Shown piece after piece: positions 1 to 8,547 of a stretch of 64,000 bases of DNA. Position 1 is the stretch's first letter. Each line of letters opens with the position of its first letter. Where the stretch lies: contig JACJZW010000001.1 in assembly GCA_020635355.1 (NCBI GenBank), positions 62,001-126,000 on the forward strand. The letters are read 5' to 3'. The notes under the pieces were generated by a model. The model made no database searches and had not been told where the DNA came from. It saw only the letters and a list, made by a program, of their open reading frames with translations. The stretch is from Flavobacteriales bacterium (GTDB lineage: Bacteria > Bacteroidota > Bacteroidia > NS11-12g > UBA9320). The translations under genes and the position numbers were made by a program.

Positions 1-455
1 TCGATATGGGGTTTCCATTTGAAGTGCCCTACAAATTTGGATATACCGTGGGTGGTTCATTCAATCGTGGCAAGTTGTATTCCCGGTACATTTACAATGA
101 TGGGACGGTGAGTTACACATCGGAGCAACCGTTAAACGGCGTATTTACCGGCGGAGGTGGAAGCGTAAATGTGGGATTATTTGCGATGTATCAGACGGAT
201 AAATTCGATTTTCAGCTTCGGGCTGATTATCTATCTACGTTCTTGATTGATGACGGAGTAGACATGTACGACAATCAATCGGAGACCTTCAACATCTATG
301 AAAATGAAACGGAGGTAAAATACCTTCCGGTCAATTATGATGATCGGAACAAAGCCTTGGTGGTGCAGCATGGTGTGGGCAATAATGTGGATGCCCTTAT
401 GAAGGGATGGAAATTTTCGCTGTGTGCCCGGTACTATTTTAAAATTTGGGATTGA
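1..455 (+). CDS. C-terminal part of an outer-membrane-type protein (5' end outside the window)
   Basis: The frame is open from the left edge to a TGA at 453-455, so this is the end of a longer gene; the first Met at base 6 is probably internal. The visible 150 residues alternate short polar and aromatic stretches (FDFQLRADYLSTF, WKFSLCARYYFKIWD) and end in aromatic residues, as outer-membrane beta-barrels do. Its stop overlaps the next gene's ATG by one base (TGATG), so the two are probably co-transcribed and translationally coupled. I do not recognise the family; a surface or membrane-associated role is inference from composition and the terminal strand. Confidence 0.6.
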   Translation, partial: DMGFPFEVPYKFGYTVGGSFNRGKLYSRYIYNDGTVSYTSEQPLNGVFTGGGGSVNVGLFAMYQTDKFDFQLRADYLSTFLIDDGVDMYDNQSETFNIYENETEVKYLPVNYDDRNKALVVQHGVGNNVDALMKGWKFSLCARYYFKIWD

Positions 456-964
456 TGCGGCTTCGGTTTCAACATATCGCGTTTTTCGTATTGATCGCAG
501 GTTTTACGGCCTGTGTGGATGATGGTCCGGCGGATATTCCCTCCTATGCAGGAACCTGGGAAGTCCAACAATACACGTCGGATAAATTTGAACACGGGAA
601 GGTTGTTGAACATTTGGAACGATCTGGTCAAACCGTGGTGATTGGCACGGATCCGGAAGACGTATTTCATCCCATTACCATCGATACAGCCCTCGCCCAA
701 AACTATGTCCCGTCAAATTACTTGCTTGGGAGGGGATGGGATTTTAGCAATGGAGGAAAAACCATATCCGGAACCTGGGAGGCAGAAGACGAGGAATTGC
801 GTTTTTACTTTTGGGGACTCGCTGGATCTTCCCGGTACATTAAGTGGATGAATCTGGAACGAAAGGGGAGAAATGAAATGATTTGGACCTACCTGGAAAC
901 CAATGACAGCACCTCAGAATCGTCCATGACCTTGAAGCAGGTGGTTCACCTAGTCAAGCGTTGA
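455..964 (+). CDS. Putative lipoprotein, unknown function
   Basis: 169 residues. The start is taken at the ATG overlapping the previous stop; a TTG nine bases earlier is in frame but less likely. The N-terminus (MRLRFQHIAFFVLIAGFTAC) is a lipoprotein signal with Cys at the lipobox, so the mature protein should be lipid-anchored. The body has Trp-rich segments (YAGTWEVQQY, ISGTWEAEDEELRFYFWG) that recall the small beta-barrel lipocalin-like lipoproteins common in Bacteroidota, but no family can be named firmly. The 3' end overlaps the convergent trmD gene by 15 bases. Confidence 0.65.
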   Translation: MRLRFQHIAFFVLIAGFTACVDDGPADIPSYAGTWEVQQYTSDKFEHGKVVEHLERSGQTVVIGTDPEDVFHPITIDTALAQNYVPSNYLLGRGWDFSNGGKTISGTWEAEDEELRFYFWGLAGSSRYIKWMNLERKGRNEMIWTYLETNDSTSESSMTLKQVVHLVKR

Positions 965-1639
965 GTCATCCAGTAAATCGGGACGGAGCTGTTGTGTTCG
1001 TTCCAACGCCTGTTCTTCATTCCACTTTTCGATTTCAGCGAAATTTCCGGAAGTCAATACCTCGGGAACGGTCCATCCGTTGTAATCTGCCGGTCGGGTG
1101 TAAATGGGGGCTGATAGCAATCCATCCTGAAAGCTATCGGTTAGGGCCGATGTCTCATCCGAAATAACTCCGGGGATTAGTCGGATCACCGCATCAGCAA
1201 TGATGGCGGCACCTAATTCGCCACCTGTCAGGACATAATCACCAATGGATATTTCTCGTGTAATCACATGTTCCCGAATGCGATGGTCAATGCCCTTATA
1301 ATGACCGCACAGGAGAATCAGGTTTTGCTTCAGGCTTAACGAATTAGCCATGCGTTGATTGAAGGTTTCCCCATCTGGTGTTAGATAGATTACCTCATCG
1401 TAGGTTCGCTGGGCTTTTAACGATTCAATACAGTTGAGAATGGGTTCGATCATCAAAACCATGCCGGCACTTCCACCGTAAATTTTATCATCTACCTGTT
1501 TGTAATTACCGAGGCCAAAGTCGCGCAAATCATGAACTACGATGGTTGCCAGACCCTTGTCGGATGCTCGTTTGAGGATGGATGTGGTTACCGGACCTTG
1601 AAAGAAATCGGGTATTACGGTGATGATGTCCAGTCGCAT
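950..1639 (-). CDS. trmD: tRNA (guanine-N1-)-methyltransferase TrmD
   Basis: 229 residues, within the usual TrmD size. TrmD methylates G37 next to the anticodon of several tRNAs using S-adenosylmethionine and prevents +1 frameshifting. The start MRLDIITVIPDFF is the conserved TrmD N-terminus; an upstream in-frame Met gives only non-conserved residues. The trefoil-knot cofactor site is visible as GDYVLTGGELGA, followed by the interdomain linker and a helical C-terminal domain. A match to the Bacteroidota -7 promoter box lies only four bases before the ATG (1644-1651), so the message may be leaderless. The usual neighbour rplS is about 10 kb away here. The gene converges on, and overlaps, the lipoprotein gene at 455-964. 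Confidence 0.96.
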   Translation of the reverse strand: MRLDIITVIPDFFQGPVTTSILKRASDKGLATIVVHDLRDFGLGNYKQVDDKIYGGSAGMVLMIEPILNCIESLKAQRTYDEVIYLTPDGETFNQRMANSLSLKQNLILLCGHYKGIDHRIREHVITREISIGDYVLTGGELGAAIIADAVIRLIPGVISDETSALTDSFQDGLLSAPIYTRPADYNGWTVPEVLTSGNFAEIEKWNEEQALERTQQLRPDLLDDSTLD

Positions 1640-1643
1640 GGGG

Positions 1644-1676
1644 CAAAGATACGCCCGGAAAAAATCAGGGCACAAA
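1644..1676 (-). promoter_or_regulatory. Predicted trmD promoter
   Basis: On the minus strand, TATCTTTG (1651-1644) matches the Bacteroidota -7 consensus TAnnTTTG. A TTTG at 1676-1673 stands 21 bases upstream in the -33 position. The TTTG is the last part of the T run of the terminator at 1672-1701. The -7 box ends four bases before the trmD ATG, so transcription should begin at or beside the start codon. Confidence 0.55.
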
Positions 1677-1701
1677 AAAACCCCGGTACCTAGTACCAGG
1701 G
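1672..1701 (-). terminator. Rho-independent terminator downstream of dnaN
   Basis: Read on the minus strand, a hairpin with arms CCCTGGTAC and GTACCGGGG (one bulged A, three-base loop) is followed by seven T residues. It lies 160 bases after the dnaN stop and before trmD, so it should end dnaN transcription. The plus-strand reading has no T run. The 160 bases between it and dnaN hold no ORF that I can support. Confidence 0.75.
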
Positions 1702-1861
1702 TTGTGCTGTTGGCTTTCAGACTCGTTTAAAAGTCTTAGTTCAAATTAAACTCTAATTGAGTCTTGATTTTGTCATGGTACTTTCAGAAAAATTTTAATT
1801 CCTTTTGGGATGACTTTTCTGACACTTTTATGGAGTGCCGTTGACAAATCAAAATGGGTTA

Positions 1862-2989
1862 TCAGGCGCTGGGTGAGTTGAGCATCATAGGCATGACCAA
1901 CATGAGCAAATCTTCTCCTTCTTCATTTTCGTCCGGAAGCAGAATTCCGGCTCGGGATGGTTCAGACATTTCCAGACGCACATTCACGGAATCCAGATTG
2001 TTCAGCATATCCAACAACAGTCTGGAGTTAAAGCCGATTTCAATGTCGGTTCCTACGTATTCACACGCCAAACGCTCGGTAGCTTCATTGGACATATCAA
2101 TATCCTCGGCGCTAATTACCAATTCGCTTCCGCTGATTTTCAGCCGGATTTGATGAGTGGTTTTATTGGAGAAGATGCTGATCCGTCGGACACTGTTCAG
2201 AAAGTCAAGTCGGTTGATCGACATCACATTCGGATTTTTTTCCGGGATAACTGCTTTGTAATCGGGGTATCGTTCATCGATAAACCGACAAATCAATTGA
2301 ATGCCGCCAAACTCAAACGAAGCATTTGCATCGGTGTACTTAATGTCAACCGGAAGGTCGTCATCAGCCAAAGTAGACTTCAATAGATTCAACGCTTTTT
2401 TAGGCAGGATGAAATTGTGCTCCACACCGGGCTGAATGTCTTTGCGTGTCAATCGCACCAACCGGTTTGCATCAGTGGCAACGAAATTGGCAGAATCCTC
2501 ATGCAGTTGAACGTAAACACCGGTGAGGTTTAACCGAAGCTCGTCGTTTCCGGTAGCAAAAATTGTTTTGCTGATGCTGCTGAGCAATACCGCTGATGGC
2601 AGCGTGAAGGAGGTGCTCCCGCTCAGTTCCGGACTTTTGGGGAAATCGTCTCCTGGTTGTCCGGCCAACTTATAGCGTCCATTTTCAGAACGTATTTCTA
2701 TGCTGTTGGACTTCTCATCCATCGTGAAGGTGATGGGTTGATTGGGGAGGGCCTTCAGCGTATCCATGGTTAACCGGCTGGGCACGGCTACCATGTAATC
2801 GGCGTCAGCTTCTACCTTCAAACTGGTAGACATACTTGTCTCCAGATCCGTACTGGTAATGGTGAGTACACCACCGTTAATATTAAAGAGAAAGTGATCC
2901 AGAATCGGTAGAATGGGTTTGGAGGCCACCGTTCCGATGACTTGCTGCAGCTTTTCCAGCAAAGCCGATGTGTTTACTATAAACTTCAT
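1862..2989 (-). CDS. dnaN: DNA polymerase III beta subunit (sliding clamp)
   Basis: 375 residues, normal for the clamp. Two such subunits form the ring around DNA that tethers the replicative polymerase. The start MKFIVNTSALLEKLQQV and the segment KPILPILDHFLF are typical of domain 1. DANRLVRLT lies in the middle domain, and the C-terminus LVMPMML corresponds to the conserved VMPMR(L) end that lines the partner-binding pocket. A TAACTTCG sequence (3022-3015), one base from the -7 consensus, lies 26 bases before the start and may be the promoter. The gene stands alone rather than beside dnaA, which is common in Bacteroidota. The next gene upstream (MoxR) is divergent. Confidence 0.97.
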   Translation of the reverse strand: MKFIVNTSALLEKLQQVIGTVASKPILPILDHFLFNINGGVLTITSTDLETSMSTSLKVEADADYMVAVPSRLTMDTLKALPNQPITFTMDEKSNSIEIRSENGRYKLAGQPGDDFPKSPELSGSTSFTLPSAVLLSSISKTIFATGNDELRLNLTGVYVQLHEDSANFVATDANRLVRLTRKDIQPGVEHNFILPKKALNLLKSTLADDDLPVDIKYTDANASFEFGGIQLICRFIDERYPDYKAVIPEKNPNVMSINRLDFLNSVRRISIFSNKTTHQIRLKISGSELVISAEDIDMSNEATERLACEYVGTDIEIGFNSRLLLDMLNNLDSVNVRLEMSEPSRAGILLPDENEEGEDLLMLVMPMMLNSPSA

Positions 2990-3194
2990 GCGTTATTCTA
3001 TCAGCATTTTGAGGCGAAGTTATACCAATGAGCCAATAAAATAAAAGTAGGTGTGCATAAGTTGATAAGCCTTTAATCCGCATCTATATATCGTTGGGAT
3101 TTAGGAGTTATTCATTCTCATTAAGACCCATCATGAAATTCAATTCTTGGTGTTTTAATACCGTTCAGTATCTTTCCGAACCTATTGACATCCC

Positions 3195-4283
3195 ATGGAA
3201 GAAAACCAGCAAAACGAAGAGCCCGTTGTACCCAATCCCAATGAAGAACACGCCGTTGATTCAACGGAATCTACGCCATCGGATGAGGTGCCAGCCGAAT
3301 CGGTAGAGTCGTCCATTCCACCGTTCACGGAGCCTCCGCTTAATGATGTGGCCGTAGTAAATCACGCCATTCGAAGGGAACTGGGAAAGGTTATTATTGG
3401 TCAGGGTGAGTTGATGGATCTCATGACCATTGCTTTGCTCATTAAAGGTCATATCCTGATTGAAGGTGTTCCGGGTATTGCCAAAACGCTCACCGCCAAG
3501 TTATTTGCCAAAACCATCGATGCCGGTTTTTCCCGCATTCAGTTCACCCCGGATTTAATGCCCAGCGATGTCTTAGGAACGAACGTATTCAATTCCAAAA
3601 CACAGGAATTCGATTTTAAAGCCGGCCCCATTTTTTCCGACATCATCGTGGTGGATGAGATTAACCGCGCTCCGGCAAAAACACAAGCCGCTATGTTCGA
3701 GGTGATGCAGGAATTTCAGGTGTCAATTGATGGTGTTACCCGTCCGATGGGCGAAGCTTTTATGGTTTTGGCTACCCAAAATCCGGTGGATCATGAAGGA
3801 ACGTATACGCTTCCCGAAGCACAGCTCGACCGGTTTTTATTTAAGATCAACTTAATCTATCCAACAGCCGACGAGGAGCTTCAAATTTTTGAACGATTCC
3901 AAAACGATTTCGATATCCGGCAGGCTCAGCATATTGAAAAGGTGGTAGATCTGAAAGAGATCAAACGGTTGCGAAAATTGATCGAGGAAGTAGCCATTAG
4001 TCCGGACCTCATCAAGTACATAGGTGCCATCATTCAGGAAACACGAAATACAGGCGATCTGTATTTGGGGGCTTCCACTCGTGCCGGTATCTGGTTAACC
4101 AAGGCGGCCAAGGCATCGGCTGCATTGGCCGGTAGGCGATTTGTGACACCGGATGATGTGCGCAAAGTCACCGTGCCCACCTTAAATCACCGGATCATCC
4201 TATCGCCGCAGCGGGAGATGGAAGGGGTGAAGTCCAACGACATCCTCAACGAGATTATTCAAAAAGTAGAAGTACCGCGATAG
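3195..4283 (+). CDS. MoxR-family AAA+ ATPase
   Basis: 362 residues. MoxR ATPases are chaperone-like AAA+ proteins that usually act with a neighbouring DUF58/von Willebrand protein in assembly or activation of envelope or metal enzymes. The first 55 residues are acidic and low in complexity. After that come Walker A (GVPGIAKT), Walker B with the conserved acidic residues (IIVVDEINRAP), sensor 1 (MVLATQNPVDHEGTY) and the C-terminal lid domain. The DUF58 gene follows after three bases, so the two form one operon. The specific client cannot be told from this sequence. Confidence 0.93.
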   Translation: MEENQQNEEPVVPNPNEEHAVDSTESTPSDEVPAESVESSIPPFTEPPLNDVAVVNHAIRRELGKVIIGQGELMDLMTIALLIKGHILIEGVPGIAKTLTAKLFAKTIDAGFSRIQFTPDLMPSDVLGTNVFNSKTQEFDFKAGPIFSDIIVVDEINRAPAKTQAAMFEVMQEFQVSIDGVTRPMGEAFMVLATQNPVDHEGTYTLPEAQLDRFLFKINLIYPTADEELQIFERFQNDFDIRQAQHIEKVVDLKEIKRLRKLIEEVAISPDLIKYIGAIIQETRNTGDLYLGASTRAGIWLTKAAKASAALAGRRFVTPDDVRKVTVPTLNHRIILSPQREMEGVKSNDILNEIIQKVEVPR

Positions 4284-4286
4284 ACT

Positions 4287-5618
4287 ATGCGCTTTCCGCG
4301 ACTTTTTATTACCCGAAGGGGATACATTGGTTTGCTGATCGTGGTTGCCTGGTTTGTGGTGACAGCTCTGCTACCCGAAGTATTCTATTACGCCGGTTTT
4401 GCCCTGCTGGGGCTTCTTTTTGTGCTGATGGCCTTTGACGGAATGCAGCTGGGGTGGGTGGCTTCGCCGATATCTTCCAGTCGGAAAATGGATAAAATCT
4501 TGTCCCTGGGTGATGCCAACCGGGTATTGGTCCGGGTTCAAAACGAAACCAATCAACACTTCCGATTGGGTTTTATTGATGAATTACCCCATTCATTGAA
4601 CATGCGGGATTTTCGGGTCGACTTTGCGCTATCAGCCTCCGGCTCAAAGGAAATTCACTATGAGGTTCAACCCATGCACCGAGGCGTTTATGTCTTTGGC
4701 GATCTGAATTTTTACCTAACTACACGACTGGGTTTTATGCTGCGCAGAGTAGTGGTTCCACAGAAGGACAAGGTAAAAGTGTACCCGTCGATCAGACAAT
4801 TGCAGGAAATTGAGTTGAAAAGCTTCTCTCGATTGTCCATCAACCCGGGAATAAAACGCCAACGCCGATTGGGCCACAGCTATGAATTTGAGCAGATTAA
4901 ATCCTACGTTCAGGGGGATGACTATCGGAGCATCAACTGGAAGGCTACCGGCCGACGGCAAGCGTTGATGATTAACCAGTACGAAGACGAGCGATCACAA
5001 CCGGTGTACTTTGCAATTGATACCGGCCGAGGCATGAAGATGCCTTTTGACGGGTTAACGCTGGTTGATTATGCGGTGAACAGCACCTTGGCGCTCAGCA
5101 ATGTGGCGCTCAAGAAAGGAGATCGGGTTGGGTTGATCACCTTTGACAAGCAGCTTCGAAAAATCCTGGTAGCCAACGATAAAACGGGTCAATTGGCGCG
5201 TATCAATGAATCCCTCTACAATCTGGAACAAACCGATACCGAACCGGATTTCGAACAGTTATACCATTCCATCAATACCCAAATCAGACAACGCAGTTTG
5301 ATTTTCCTGTTTACCAACTGCAATACCCTCAATGCACTCAATCGGATCAAGCCGGTGTTGCAGTTGATTCAACGCACCAACCTGTTGGTGGTGGTTTTGT
5401 TTGAAAATACCCAGATTGCGGATTTTGCCTCCCGAAAGGCACGTACCCTGGAGGAGGTGTATGATTATACGATCGCGGAGGAATTCATTTACGAGCAACA
5501 ACAGATTGCGCTGGAGTTGCGAACAGCCGGAATTCAAACCATTGTCTCCGCTCCGGAAGATTTATCGGTTAACACGGTAAATAAATACCTGGACCTCAAA
5601 GCCCGTGGGATGATTTAA
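4287..5618 (+). CDS. DUF58 domain membrane protein, MoxR partner
   Basis: 443 residues. Two hydrophobic segments at about residues 12-50 anchor it in the inner membrane. The DUF58 signature is visible as YVQGDDYRSINWKATGR at about residue 210, followed by a von Willebrand-A-like fold (YFAIDTGRGMKM, SLIFLFTNCN). The first MIDAS-type DxSxS is replaced by DTGRG, so metal binding is uncertain. DUF58 proteins occur next to MoxR ATPases and are thought to be their partners. Other members of the usual Bat cluster (BatA-D) are absent here. The stop overlaps the convergent glycosyltransferase gene by four bases. Confidence 0.9.
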   Translation: MRFPRLFITRRGYIGLLIVVAWFVVTALLPEVFYYAGFALLGLLFVLMAFDGMQLGWVASPISSSRKMDKILSLGDANRVLVRVQNETNQHFRLGFIDELPHSLNMRDFRVDFALSASGSKEIHYEVQPMHRGVYVFGDLNFYLTTRLGFMLRRVVVPQKDKVKVYPSIRQLQEIELKSFSRLSINPGIKRQRRLGHSYEFEQIKSYVQGDDYRSINWKATGRRQALMINQYEDERSQPVYFAIDTGRGMKMPFDGLTLVDYAVNSTLALSNVALKKGDRVGLITFDKQLRKILVANDKTGQLARINESLYNLEQTDTEPDFEQLYHSINTQIRQRSLIFLFTNCNTLNALNRIKPVLQLIQRTNLLVVVLFENTQIADFASRKARTLEEVYDYTIAEEFIYEQQQIALELRTAGIQTIVSAPEDLSVNTVNKYLDLKARGMI

Positions 5619-6808
5619 AGTGCGGCGTAAAAGTCTAAAAGCCGTTTAATGACGCTTTGGTTGGAGTACTCCTCTTCAATTAGTTTGCGCCCATTCTGCA
5701 TTAATTTTTGCTGAAGCTCTTGATTGGAAAGCAGGCGATTAAACACCTCCATGAACTGTTCTGGTGTATCGGCTAATAGAATATCTGAATCTGACGTGTA
5801 TCGAATACCTTGTGCACCAATGGTGGTTGAAATCACAATTTTTCCGGCACTCATAGCTTCCAATATTTTTAATCGGATACCGCTTCCGGATTTTAAGGGC
5901 ACCACCGTGATAGCTTTATCGGCAATGAAATCTGGGGCACTCTCCACCTCACCAATCATATGAACACCGGGTATCGAAATAGATTTTAATGACTCAGGCA
6001 TGGCCTTACCCGCCACATGGAAGTGAAGTTCCGGGTGTTGTACATGTACCGAAGGCCAGATCTCGTGAATGAACCACTCCACGGCCTCCAGATTAGGCAT
6101 CCATTCCAGGCTTCCAATGTGAAAGATGTGTTGAAGACGCGCTTCTTTGGCTGGATGCCATCGTTCGGTATCAATACCAGCCGGTGATGGAAAAACGGGG
6201 ATGGTGCATCCCATTTTCTGAAACAACTCACCATCATCGGGAGTTACGGGAACAAGGGCATCGTATTGGTTGAGGTGTTTGATTTCAAAGGCCTTGAGAC
6301 GTTTTGCCAGCAGACTCAAATACCATTTCTTGAGTGGGTTCGTAGCGTTTCGCGCCAATCGCTCCCAGATTTGAAATTCAACGTTGTGCTGCCGAAGGAT
6401 GACCCTGGCTGATTTTCGATGCGCCAAAATGGTTGAGGTGTATAGCGCGGGAAACGTTCCTTCGATTTGAATCACATCAAAAGTCCGCTCGGACAGTAGG
6501 CTGATCAATGCCTGTTCGAAAGACGTTGAGTAAAATCGATCCACATTATACGACCGATTCGAAAATAAATTGAGAAGGGCGGGTATAGGCTTTACATCGG
6601 TATTGATGGGGAAGGTATGCAACTCACAGAATGGTCCAAGTTCGCGTTGAAGAACCTCCGGCTCGATCGGATGTTTTTGTGGCGCCAACGCCATTAATAC
6701 CACCTCGCAACCGGCCTCTGAAAATCCCCTCGTATAGTTATAAATCCCAATGGTTCCACCTTCATTGAGGGGGTAGGGGATTCTGTTGGAAACCTGGAGT
6801 ATCCGCAT
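5615..6808 (-). CDS. GT4-type glycosyltransferase
   Basis: 397 residues. The start MRILQVSNRIPYPLNEGG is the typical GT-B N-terminus; its ATG overlaps the stop of the LptF/G gene by one base (TGATG), so the longer in-frame reading is rejected. The C-terminal half has the GT4 sugar-nucleotide site: FHIGSLEWMPN, a lone HVAGK strand, and the E-x7-E region in SGSGIRLKILEAMSAGK. Members move a sugar from a nucleotide donor to LPS, polysaccharide or other glycoconjugates. Coupling to an LPS-export permease suggests LPS or surface-glycan synthesis. Donor and acceptor cannot be predicted. Confidence 0.9.
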   Translation of the reverse strand: MRILQVSNRIPYPLNEGGTIGIYNYTRGFSEAGCEVVLMALAPQKHPIEPEVLQRELGPFCELHTFPINTDVKPIPALLNLFSNRSYNVDRFYSTSFEQALISLLSERTFDVIQIEGTFPALYTSTILAHRKSARVILRQHNVEFQIWERLARNATNPLKKWYLSLLAKRLKAFEIKHLNQYDALVPVTPDDGELFQKMGCTIPVFPSPAGIDTERWHPAKEARLQHIFHIGSLEWMPNLEAVEWFIHEIWPSVHVQHPELHFHVAGKAMPESLKSISIPGVHMIGEVESAPDFIADKAITVVPLKSGSGIRLKILEAMSAGKIVISTTIGAQGIRYTSDSDILLADTPEQFMEVFNRLLSNQELQQKLMQNGRKLIEEEYSNQSVIKRLLDFYAAL

Positions 6809-8448
6809 CAGGCCTTTTCTGCTCGTTTGAATAATCCGCCAATTCGTCGGAACATACGGACGTACGCTTCCCGATCGAAAAGGGCAGAATCTGTGCTGGC
6901 CTTGTAGGTTAGGAACAAGGCCAAGGGAATAAAGATCAACGATGAAAACCAGGCACCGGCCCACACTTCCAGAACACCTTCCCGGGCTAATTTTTCACCC
7001 ACTGTTTGCAGGATAAAATAGGCAATGAACATGAGGATGGCGGCAATCAATGGAGCTCCAAATCCACCTTTTCGAATGATGGCTCCCAACGGTGCCCCCA
7101 CAAAGAAAAGTAGGAGACAACTAAAGGCTAAAGTGAACTTTTTATGCCATTGAATGGCGTATCGTCGTTGCCGTTCACTGATCTGCCTAACCTCTTTTTT
7201 GGTGCTTTCCACAATGCGCATCAGATTTCGGGTGCTTTGCGTGGCATTGGTAATCAAATGCTGTCCGCTCAGTTTATCCTTCTCAGGCTCAAATTCTTGA
7301 GTAGCTACAGTATTATCCGTTTTCTGAGCGTCAATGGCCTGGGCCAACTTATCCGGCAGGAGAGCGGAACTTCCCGGTTTCTTTTTGTTCAAGGGTATCA
7401 GCACATTGGTATCCCGGGCCGGTTGAACACGTTTCTTTAACGTATCTGGCTTGGTCAGGTACTCAGTGTATGAGTTGGTGATAACCTCATAGTAGCTTTT
7501 GCCTTTGTAATCCACCTCATCAAAAGCATACGAAGCCGGCTCCAATGTATCGGCTTTGAAGTGGTAATAGGCATCGAGATAGGCGGCCAGAAAATCCCGA
7601 CGTTCGCGTAAAACATCATCCAGGGAGTCTATCCGATCCTGAAGCTCATCAAGGTTGAGCATCTCATAGTTGTCTTTAAAAAGTTCGGGATTACTTCGTT
7701 TTAACTCCAACTCCGATAGGTCAATGGCCATGTTGTAGGAGTCAAACGACATCACATTGTGCGGGAAGGTTTTGTCGTATCCTGGATTATCGGTCATCTC
7801 CTCGTATCGCTTGCCTTCAATCAACGTAAGCTTGAGAAAACGTTCGTTATCCGTAAACTCCATCTTGCCACGTTTGGCCATGATGATGGTCGTGCCTTTG
7901 GCATTTTCGTGCCGAGCGTAGATCAGGACATCTTCCAGCGTTTGATTGTCCTTGTGTTTGTGTCCCACCCGTATGGCATAGCCTTGAAGATCTTTGAAGA
8001 AAATCCCATCCTGAATATTCATCGCGGGTTTCTTGTTGGTCACATCATAGAACAAGGCTCCCCAACTGAGATTAGCTCTGGGGATGAGAATATTGGAGGA
8101 GTAAAACGCCATGCCGGAGATCATCATCATCACCACCAACATGGGACGCATCGTTCGCAGAAGCGATACCCCGGCAGATTTTACAGCAACTAATTCGTAT
8201 CGTTCACCGAGATTCCCATAGGTCATGATACTGCTGAGCAGAACGGCCAGCGGAAGTGCTCGTGGAATGAGGTAAGGAACTGAATACAGAATGAATTCAA
8301 AGATGATGTACCATTCCAATCCCTTTCCAATCAAATCACCGATGTATTTCCAAAGAAACTGCATCAAAAACAGGAAGATGGAAATGAAGAAGGTCGCTAC
8401 GAACGGCCCGATAAAGGACTTGACAAGGAGGAGGTGAAGTTTTTTCAA
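6808..8448 (-). CDS. LptF/LptG family LPS export permease
   Basis: 546 residues, longer than the roughly 360 of the E. coli proteins. LptF/LptG form the membrane part of the LptB2FG ABC transporter that extracts LPS from the inner membrane. Visible are three N-terminal membrane helices within residues 1-130 (FIGPFVATFFISIFLFLMQF and the PRALPLAVLLSSIMTYG segment typical of the family), a large periplasmic domain of about 300 residues, and three C-terminal helices. The GDLGERY-like element appears as YGNLGERYELVAVKSAG. The periplasmic part carries an extra, poorly conserved stretch with DSLDDVLRERRDF and a long linker. It is co-transcribed with the GT4 gene. Whether it is LptF or LptG cannot be settled here. 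Confidence 0.9.
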   Translation of the reverse strand: MKKLHLLLVKSFIGPFVATFFISIFLFLMQFLWKYIGDLIGKGLEWYIIFEFILYSVPYLIPRALPLAVLLSSIMTYGNLGERYELVAVKSAGVSLLRTMRPMLVVMMMISGMAFYSSNILIPRANLSWGALFYDVTNKKPAMNIQDGIFFKDLQGYAIRVGHKHKDNQTLEDVLIYARHENAKGTTIIMAKRGKMEFTDNERFLKLTLIEGKRYEEMTDNPGYDKTFPHNVMSFDSYNMAIDLSELELKRSNPELFKDNYEMLNLDELQDRIDSLDDVLRERRDFLAAYLDAYYHFKADTLEPASYAFDEVDYKGKSYYEVITNSYTEYLTKPDTLKKRVQPARDTNVLIPLNKKKPGSSALLPDKLAQAIDAQKTDNTVATQEFEPEKDKLSGQHLITNATQSTRNLMRIVESTKKEVRQISERQRRYAIQWHKKFTLAFSCLLLFFVGAPLGAIIRKGGFGAPLIAAILMFIAYFILQTVGEKLAREGVLEVWAGAWFSSLIFIPLALFLTYKASTDSALFDREAYVRMFRRIGGLFKRAEKA

Positions 8449-8547
8449 CTGGCTTTACGTAACGATTTCTCGCGGGAAATCAGTGAAGCAAAGATAATCG
8501 GCTTGCAGGCATACACGATGGTTCATCTGCCAAACGCTCAATAATTT

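Noticed and set aside
7759..8193. 144-residue plus-strand ORF inside the LptF/G gene
   Set aside because: Antisense shadow; the minus strand has the conserved permease.
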